A DNA stretch of 37,598 bases, from contig JACKIL010000018.1 of the NCBI GenBank assembly GCA_020638525.1, positions 1 through 37,598 on the forward strand. Direction: 5' to 3'. A program made the translations under genes and the position numbers. This document shows positions 33,272 through 37,598 of this stretch, one piece after another; position 1 is the stretch's first letter; each line of letters starts with the position of its first letter. The DNA comes from Caulobacterales bacterium. GTDB taxonomy: Bacteria; Pseudomonadota; Alphaproteobacteria; Caulobacterales; Parvularculaceae. The notes below the pieces were generated by a model, which made no database searches, had not been told where the DNA came from, and saw nothing but the letters and a program-made list of their open reading frames with translations.

Positions 33272-35013
33272 CTGCGATGACGGAGCGTGAAGCAGGTTCG
33301 GGCGCGCCGGCCATGTTCGACCCGATTGCGATGGAGGTCTTCTCCAATCGCCTGCTGACGATCACGGAAGAGATGGGCAATACGCTTGTGCGCGCCTCCT
33401 TCTCGCCGAACATCAAAGAGCGCAAGGACTGCTCGGTCGCCCTTTTCGACTATCGCGGGCGGCTGATCTCGCAAGCCGCGCATATCCCGATGCATCTCGG
33501 TTCCCTCGCCGGAGGCGTGGAAACCTTGCTGAAAGAATACAAGCTCGAAGACATCGCTGAAGGCGACGCCTTCATGTGCAATGACGCCTATCTCGCCGGC
33601 GGCACGCATGCGCCCGACATCACCATCGTTACGCCGATCTTCTGCGATGGCAAGCTGCGCTTCTTTGCAGCGAATATCGGCCACCATTCAGACGTCGGCG
33701 GCTCGACGCCCGGATCGGTCTCACCGACGGCGCGCACCGTCTTCGACGAAGGCCTGCGCATTCCACTCGTGAAAGTCGTATCTAAGGGCGATATTCTCAA
33801 AGACATCCTCAATCTCGTCGCTCACAACAGTCGCGAGCCGATGGACCGCATCGTCGATCTGAAAGTGCAGATCGCCGCCAATGAGCGCGGCAAGCGCCTG
33901 ATGCTCGATCTCGTCGCGCAGGAAGGTCTTGAATCCATCGAACGCTCTGTTGAAGACATTCTGGGGTATACGGAACGGCGCCTTCGGGGACGCATCGCCG
34001 ATGTCGGCGATGGTTCGGGCACGTTCACGACCTGGCTCGACGATGACGGCCTCGGCGGCGACGCGGTTCCAATTCAGGCGACGGTCACGATCAAAGGCGA
34101 CAGACTGACCGTCGACTTCGAGGGCTCCGGCCGCCAGGCGCGCGGCGGCTACAACATGCCAGCAAGCGCGATGAATGCGAGCGTCTACTACGTCGTGAAG
34201 ACGATGCTCGACCCCGATCTCATCGCCAATGACGGCATGTTCCGCGCTATCGAAATCAAAACGCCGCCGGGAACGATCACCAATCCGGACTTCCCGGCTG
34301 CAGTCGGCATGCGCTCGGCGACGGCGCAGCCTGTTTGCGGCGCGATCATCGGCGCATTCTCGGCGCTCCTGCCGGAAGAACGTCTCCTCGCCGCGAGCAA
34401 TGATGCAATGCCGGCGATCGTCGTCTCCGGCAAATCGCGCCGGCGGGCCGGCGCCTATGTTTACGTCGAGACGATCGGCGGCGGCGCCGGCGCGCGCTAC
34501 AATGAAGACGGCGTGGACGGCACGCATGTGCACATCACGAATTCCTCGAACCTTCCGGCCGAAGCGCTCGAAAACGAGTATCCGCTGCTCGTCGAGGAAT
34601 ATAGCCTCGTGCCCGATAGCGGCGGGCCCGGAAAATATCGCGGCGGCATGGGCATCGCCCGTCAGATCCGCGCGCTCGATGACGAAACCTTCGTCTACGC
34701 ATCGACGGAGCGCACGAAGATCGCCGCGGAGGGCGTCCTCGGCGGCGGCGATGGCGGGCTCGGCCACATCATCCGAAATCGCGGACAAGCAAGCGAACGC
34801 GAAATGCCGTCTAACCAGCCCGGTCAACCGATTAGGGCCGGCGAATCCATGCGCCTCGAAACACCCGGCGCCGGCGGCTTCGGTCCGCCTGAGCAGCGCT
34901 CGGCGGAAGCTATCGCTCGCGACCTCGTGGGCGGCAAAGTCAGCGCTGCTGCAGTGGAACGCGACTATGGCGCGGCGAAGCTCGCAGAAGCGCAGAAATT
35001 GCTCGCAAGCTGA
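33268..35013 (+). CDS. hyuB: Hydantoinase family subunit B
   Basis: The ATG at 33268 overlaps the hyuA stop (ATGA); the longer open frame back to 32977 lies inside hyuA and is not coding. The 581-residue protein starts the family similarity at FDPIAMEVFSNRLLTITEEMG, followed by SPNIKERKDCSVALFD, HIPMHLGSLAG, NDAYLAGGTHAPDITIVTPIF and GHHSDVGGSTPGSVSP, and ends with PGAGGFGPP. It forms the catalytic complex with HyuA. His/Asp in the HHSDVGG region are probable metal ligands. The sulfurtransferase gene begins 9 bp later. Confidence 0.9.
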   Translation: MTAMTEREAGSGAPAMFDPIAMEVFSNRLLTITEEMGNTLVRASFSPNIKERKDCSVALFDYRGRLISQAAHIPMHLGSLAGGVETLLKEYKLEDIAEGDAFMCNDAYLAGGTHAPDITIVTPIFCDGKLRFFAANIGHHSDVGGSTPGSVSPTARTVFDEGLRIPLVKVVSKGDILKDILNLVAHNSREPMDRIVDLKVQIAANERGKRLMLDLVAQEGLESIERSVEDILGYTERRLRGRIADVGDGSGTFTTWLDDDGLGGDAVPIQATVTIKGDRLTVDFEGSGRQARGGYNMPASAMNASVYYVVKTMLDPDLIANDGMFRAIEIKTPPGTITNPDFPAAVGMRSATAQPVCGAIIGAFSALLPEERLLAASNDAMPAIVVSGKSRRRAGAYVYVETIGGGAGARYNEDGVDGTHVHITNSSNLPAEALENEYPLLVEEYSLVPDSGGPGKYRGGMGIARQIRALDDETFVYASTERTKIAAEGVLGGGDGGLGHIIRNRGQASEREMPSNQPGQPIRAGESMRLETPGAGGFGPPEQRSAEAIARDLVGGKVSAAAVERDYGAAKLAEAQKLLAS

Positions 35014-35021
35014 CGCCCGCC

Positions 35022-35870
35022 ATGACTGTCAGCGCCCTGATCGAACCGGCGGCGCTTGCCGCCCGGCTCGCAGACGATAACCTCGTTATCTTCGACGCTT
35101 CTTGGCACATGCCCGCAGCGGCGAGAAGCGGACGGGCCGAATACGAAGCAGCGCACATTCCCGGCGCGCTGTTCTTCGACATCGACGCCATTTCCGATCG
35201 CGCGACCGACTTGCCGCATATGCTGCCCAGCGAAAGCGATTTCGCTGCGGCGATGTGCGCGGCGGGCGTCGGTAATGACAGCGACATTGTCGTTTATGAC
35301 GCGCACGGCCTCTTCTCTGCTGCGCGCGCCTGGTGGATGCTGCGCGCCTTCGGCCATGAAAGGGTGAGCGTCCTCAATGGCGGTCTGCCCGCTTGGCGCG
35401 CGGCGGGTCTACCGCTCTCTAGCGACGCCGAAGAGGCAAAGAAAGACGCCTCGTTCGTCGCGCGCCTGCAGCCGACGAAGCTGCGCTCCAAACGCCAAGT
35501 GACGGACAATCTAATCACCAGGCGAGAACAAATTGTCGATGCTCGTTCCGCCCCGCGCTTTTCCGGCAGCGTCGCAGAACCACGCCCCGGCCTGCGCAGC
35601 GGACGCATTCCCGGCTCCTTCAACGTGCCTTACACGGACCTTCTGGATGATGAAGGCATCCGCCTCAGGAGCTCTGCGGAGATCGCCGCGATCTTTCAGA
35701 ACGCCGGCGCCGACCCCTCGCGGCCAATCACGACCAGCTGCGGCAGCGGCGTAACGGCCTGCGTGCTTACGCTCGCGCTGAGCGTCGCTGGATTTCCAGA
35801 CGTCGCCGTTTACGACGGTTCATGGGCGGAATGGGGCGCAGACCATGCAGCGCCGATAGAGGCTGACTAA
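35022..35870 (+). CDS. 3-mercaptopyruvate/thiosulfate sulfurtransferase, SseA-like
   Basis: This 282-residue protein has two rhodanese domains. The inactive N-domain has IFDASWHMP, YEAAHIPGALFFDID and NGGLPAWRAAGLP. The C-domain has the active-site loop SCGSGVTAC, whose CGSGVT form is typical of 3-mercaptopyruvate sulfurtransferase, and GSWAEWG. It transfers sulfane sulfur through a cysteine persulfide in the cytosol. It follows hyuB by 9 bp with a weak ribosome site, so it is probably translated from the same mRNA. Its presence in a hydantoinase operon hints that the substrate or a product contains sulfur. Confidence 0.9.
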   Translation: MTVSALIEPAALAARLADDNLVIFDASWHMPAAARSGRAEYEAAHIPGALFFDIDAISDRATDLPHMLPSESDFAAAMCAAGVGNDSDIVVYDAHGLFSAARAWWMLRAFGHERVSVLNGGLPAWRAAGLPLSSDAEEAKKDASFVARLQPTKLRSKRQVTDNLITRREQIVDARSAPRFSGSVAEPRPGLRSGRIPGSFNVPYTDLLDDEGIRLRSSAEIAAIFQNAGADPSRPITTSCGSGVTACVLTLALSVAGFPDVAVYDGSWAEWGADHAAPIEAD

Positions 35871-35882
35871 ATCACGCTCAAC

Positions 35883-35925
35883 AAAAAGCGGCAGGACGCG
35901 AAGACGCGCATCCCCGCGCCCTGCC
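35883..35925 (-). terminator. Rho-independent terminator after the RraA-family gene
   Basis: On the minus strand GGCAGGGCGCG and CGCGTCCTGCC pair (11 bp with one G-T pair) and are followed by GCTTTTT. It starts 11 bases after the stop of the RraA-family gene. The plus-strand copy has no T-run, so it serves mainly the minus-strand gene but may also impede readthrough from the sulfurtransferase side. Confidence 0.7.
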
Positions 35926-35936
35926 TACGGGAGGTC

Positions 35937-36641
35937 TCAACGATCCTTGTCTTGCTCGGCGAGCCGGGCCTCAACGATCGCCGACGCCCCTGTCACGTCC
36001 GGATAGCAAAGCTTTGGATTGGCGCGGAGCATGGCGAGAAACTCGTTCTCAGCCCTCATCCATTCCTGCCCCTTCGCGATGGTTTCGTCGAGATAGGATT
36101 TCGGGATGACGACGACGCCATTATCATCCGCAAGGATCGCATCGCCCGGGCTGACGCCGACGCCGCCGCAGCTGACAGGAACGTTCAGTTCGCCGCCAAG
36201 ACCGCGATATTTCGTTGTGACCGGGCTGATGGCGCGCGACCAGATCGGAAGGCCGGCGCGTTTCGCATCGGCGATGTCGTTTGCGGCGCCATCGAGGATG
36301 ACGCCTGAGAGCCCCCCTGCAGCAGCCGCATAAATCGTCGCCGCGCCCCAGCAGCAAACGCGCTGGTCCTGTCCGCGATCGATGACGAGAATGTCGCCGG
36401 GCCGGGTGAATTTCAGCGCGTAATGCGCCATGATTGAGTCGGGAACGGTGATGCGGACAGTGACAGCCGTTCCGGCGATCTTGCTGCCGGAAATGCGCTG
36501 CTTCATTCCGGGGTCCATGAACCCCGCTTCGAGATGGTGTCCGATCGTGCCGGTGTCGAGCTCAAGCAGAGCGAGACGCTGCGCCTCCGTTATCTGCTCC
36601 GGCATCTCGTTGACGGTGTAGATTCGGCGTTCTGGCAGCAT
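35937..36641 (-). CDS. RraA-family protein lacking the usual active-site arginine
   Basis: This 234-residue protein has the RraA / 4-hydroxy-4-methyl-2-oxoglutarate aldolase fold: GTAVTVRI, the phosphate-like loop RPGDILVID, and GVILDGAANDIADAKRAGLPIWSR. Aldolases of this family have DGxxRD, where the arginine binds substrate and the aspartate binds the metal water. Here the arginine is Asn121, while Asp122 and Asp117 remain. Aldolase activity on the usual substrate is therefore doubtful. AGGAGC lies before the ATG. It is convergent with the hyuAB-sulfurtransferase operon and divergent from the LysR gene, its probable regulator. Confidence 0.85.
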   Translation of the reverse strand: MLPERRIYTVNEMPEQITEAQRLALLELDTGTIGHHLEAGFMDPGMKQRISGSKIAGTAVTVRITVPDSIMAHYALKFTRPGDILVIDRGQDQRVCCWGAATIYAAAAGGLSGVILDGAANDIADAKRAGLPIWSRAISPVTTKYRGLGGELNVPVSCGGVGVSPGDAILADDNGVVVIPKSYLDETIAKGQEWMRAENEFLAMLRANPKLCYPDVTGASAIVEARLAEQDKDR

Positions 36642-36804
36642 GCAGCGCTCCTAATGACCTCGTCAGAAATAATCGTCTCTTTCCCTGCAAGACTATTTGC
36701 CGCCTCCGCGCCCGTTCAAGACAATTGTTTTAATCACGCGCCATCAGCAAAATTATCGAATGACGCGAGAAATGCCGCCTGTTGGGAAACGCAGACCGGC
36801 CTGC

Positions 36805-36817
36805 TAGTATATATCTA
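36805..36817. promoter_or_regulatory. Candidate LysR-type T-N11-A box
   Basis: TAGTATATATCTA has TAG and CTA arms and fits the T-N11-A pattern of LysR binding sites. It lies 80 bp upstream of the LysR gene in the divergent region shared with the RraA-family gene. It could also hold a TATATA-type -10 box. Confidence 0.35.
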
Positions 36818-36896
36818 CTGGCGAAGGGCCAGGCCTCGCACTTTCGCCATTCCCGTCTCGCGAAGCCGCCCGTTCGCGGAAAGGACGCTTCAACGC

Positions 36897-37598
36897 TTGA
36901 ACATCAAGTTTCTTGAGACCTTCATTTGGCTGGTGCGGCTGAAAAGCTTTCGCGCGACTGCGGAAAAGCTTAATACGACGCAGCCAAATATTTCCTCGCG
37001 GATTTCTTCGCTTGAGGATATTCTGCGAACGACGCTTTATGTGCGCGGCTCGAAGGAATTCCAGCTCACCGCAGCAGGACGGCGCATCTTCGATCACGCC
37101 GAACAGATCGTCGATCTCTACCTCCTCATGCAGCGGGAAGTTTCTAGCGCAGGCAGCGAACAGGCCGTTCTGCGCATCGGCATCATCGAAATGGTCACGC
37201 TTTCATGGCTGCCGGAATTCGTGCGCCTTATCCGCGAATCCGACGCTATCGGCGAGGTTGATTTCGTCACGGAAACTTCGGCTGATCTGATCGATCTCCT
37301 GCGCAAGGACAAGATCGACGTCGCCTTCCTCTGGGGGCCATCGAACGAGCCTAACATCACGAATGAATATATCTGCAATTACGCGATGAACTGGCTCGGG
37401 GTTCCTTCTTTCCGGGAGGGCGCCGATGAGATCGACATCATTGACGTCGCGAAACTACCGGTCATGGCGACGCGTGAGGGAACCTCCGGGCACACAATGG
37501 TGCGCGAGTATTTCGCGAGCTACGGCGTCGACTTTGTGCCCGGCGCAAGCAATCGCATCTCCATGGTTTCGTATTCGATCGCAACGGCGATCCAGATC
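36897..37598 (+). CDS. LysR-family regulator, truncated by window end
   Basis: An open frame runs from a TTG at 36897, with AAAGGA about 11 bases upstream, to the window end without a stop (234 codons). The N-terminus is a LysR winged helix-turn-helix: FLETFIWLVRLKSFRATAEKL, then TTQPNISSRISSLED, LRTTLYVRG and LTAAGRRIFDHAEQI. The effector domain begins near residue 92 (VLRIGIIEMVTLSWLPEFVRL). It is divergent from the RraA-family gene and probably regulates it and itself. The C-terminal part lies outside the window. Confidence 0.88.
   Translation, partial: MNIKFLETFIWLVRLKSFRATAEKLNTTQPNISSRISSLEDILRTTLYVRGSKEFQLTAAGRRIFDHAEQIVDLYLLMQREVSSAGSEQAVLRIGIIEMVTLSWLPEFVRLIRESDAIGEVDFVTETSADLIDLLRKDKIDVAFLWGPSNEPNITNEYICNYAMNWLGVPSFREGADEIDIIDVAKLPVMATREGTSGHTMVREYFASYGVDFVPGASNRISMVSYSIATAIQI

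Noticed and set aside
33721..34827. 368-residue minus-strand open frame opposite hyuB
   Set aside because: Its composition is that of an antisense shadow in GC-rich coding DNA, and the plus strand encodes clear HyuB motifs throughout.

Overview
The window looks like chromosomal DNA of a GC-rich alphaproteobacterium, probably free-living or marine. The grounds are a GAF-Fis regulator next to an AcoD-type aldehyde dehydrogenase and a DUF779 protein, a TonB receptor inside a catabolic cluster, CalB-type aldehyde dehydrogenase and HyuAB genes, and dense overlapping operons. I cannot name genus or species. I see no tRNA, rRNA, CRISPR array, transposase or phage gene.

Left part (1-8100, all plus strand): a fused alpha/beta 2-oxoacid dehydrogenase E1 translationally coupled to a FabD-like acyltransferase; then the GAF-Fis regulator, aldehyde dehydrogenase and DUF779 set; then a SAM methyltransferase with a regulatory domain like that of rickettsial protein-lysine methyltransferases. 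Convergent with it, and only 13 bp away, is a 1489-residue RTX protein (8108-12577, minus). Its N-terminal two thirds is six tandem domains resembling Hcp, the type VI secretion tube protein, followed by cadherin/VCBS-like domains, RTX calcium repeats and a type I secretion-like C-terminus. Its mRNA leader contains a perfect 11-bp hairpin abutting the start codon and covering the ribosome binding site.

Middle part (12900-30900): a catabolic region made of several transcription units. It holds an exported lipoprotein with two VOC domains plus a TetR regulator; a minus-strand operon of class III aminotransferase, CalB-like aldehyde dehydrogenase and APH-fold kinase; two SDR genes; an exported VOC protein and an MFS transporter; a minus-strand run of TonB receptor, Tat-exported flavoprotein, tandem EthD-like protein and CurA-like reductase; and an acetoacetate decarboxylase-family protein divergent from a second TetR. 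Several unit starts carry the same near-palindrome, TAGGCC-N3-GGCCTATTT or a variant, often lying in the promoter itself. The two TetR proteins are paralogues of each other. The simplest reading is one dispersed regulon for uptake and oxidation of an unidentified, probably hydrophobic, carbonyl-containing substrate, with some steps in the periplasm.

Right part (31200-37598): HyuA, HyuB and a 3-mercaptopyruvate sulfurtransferase-like protein in one tight operon, a convergent RraA-family gene that lacks the usual active-site arginine, and a divergent LysR regulator cut off by the window end.

All functional calls come from reading motifs by eye. No database search was run.
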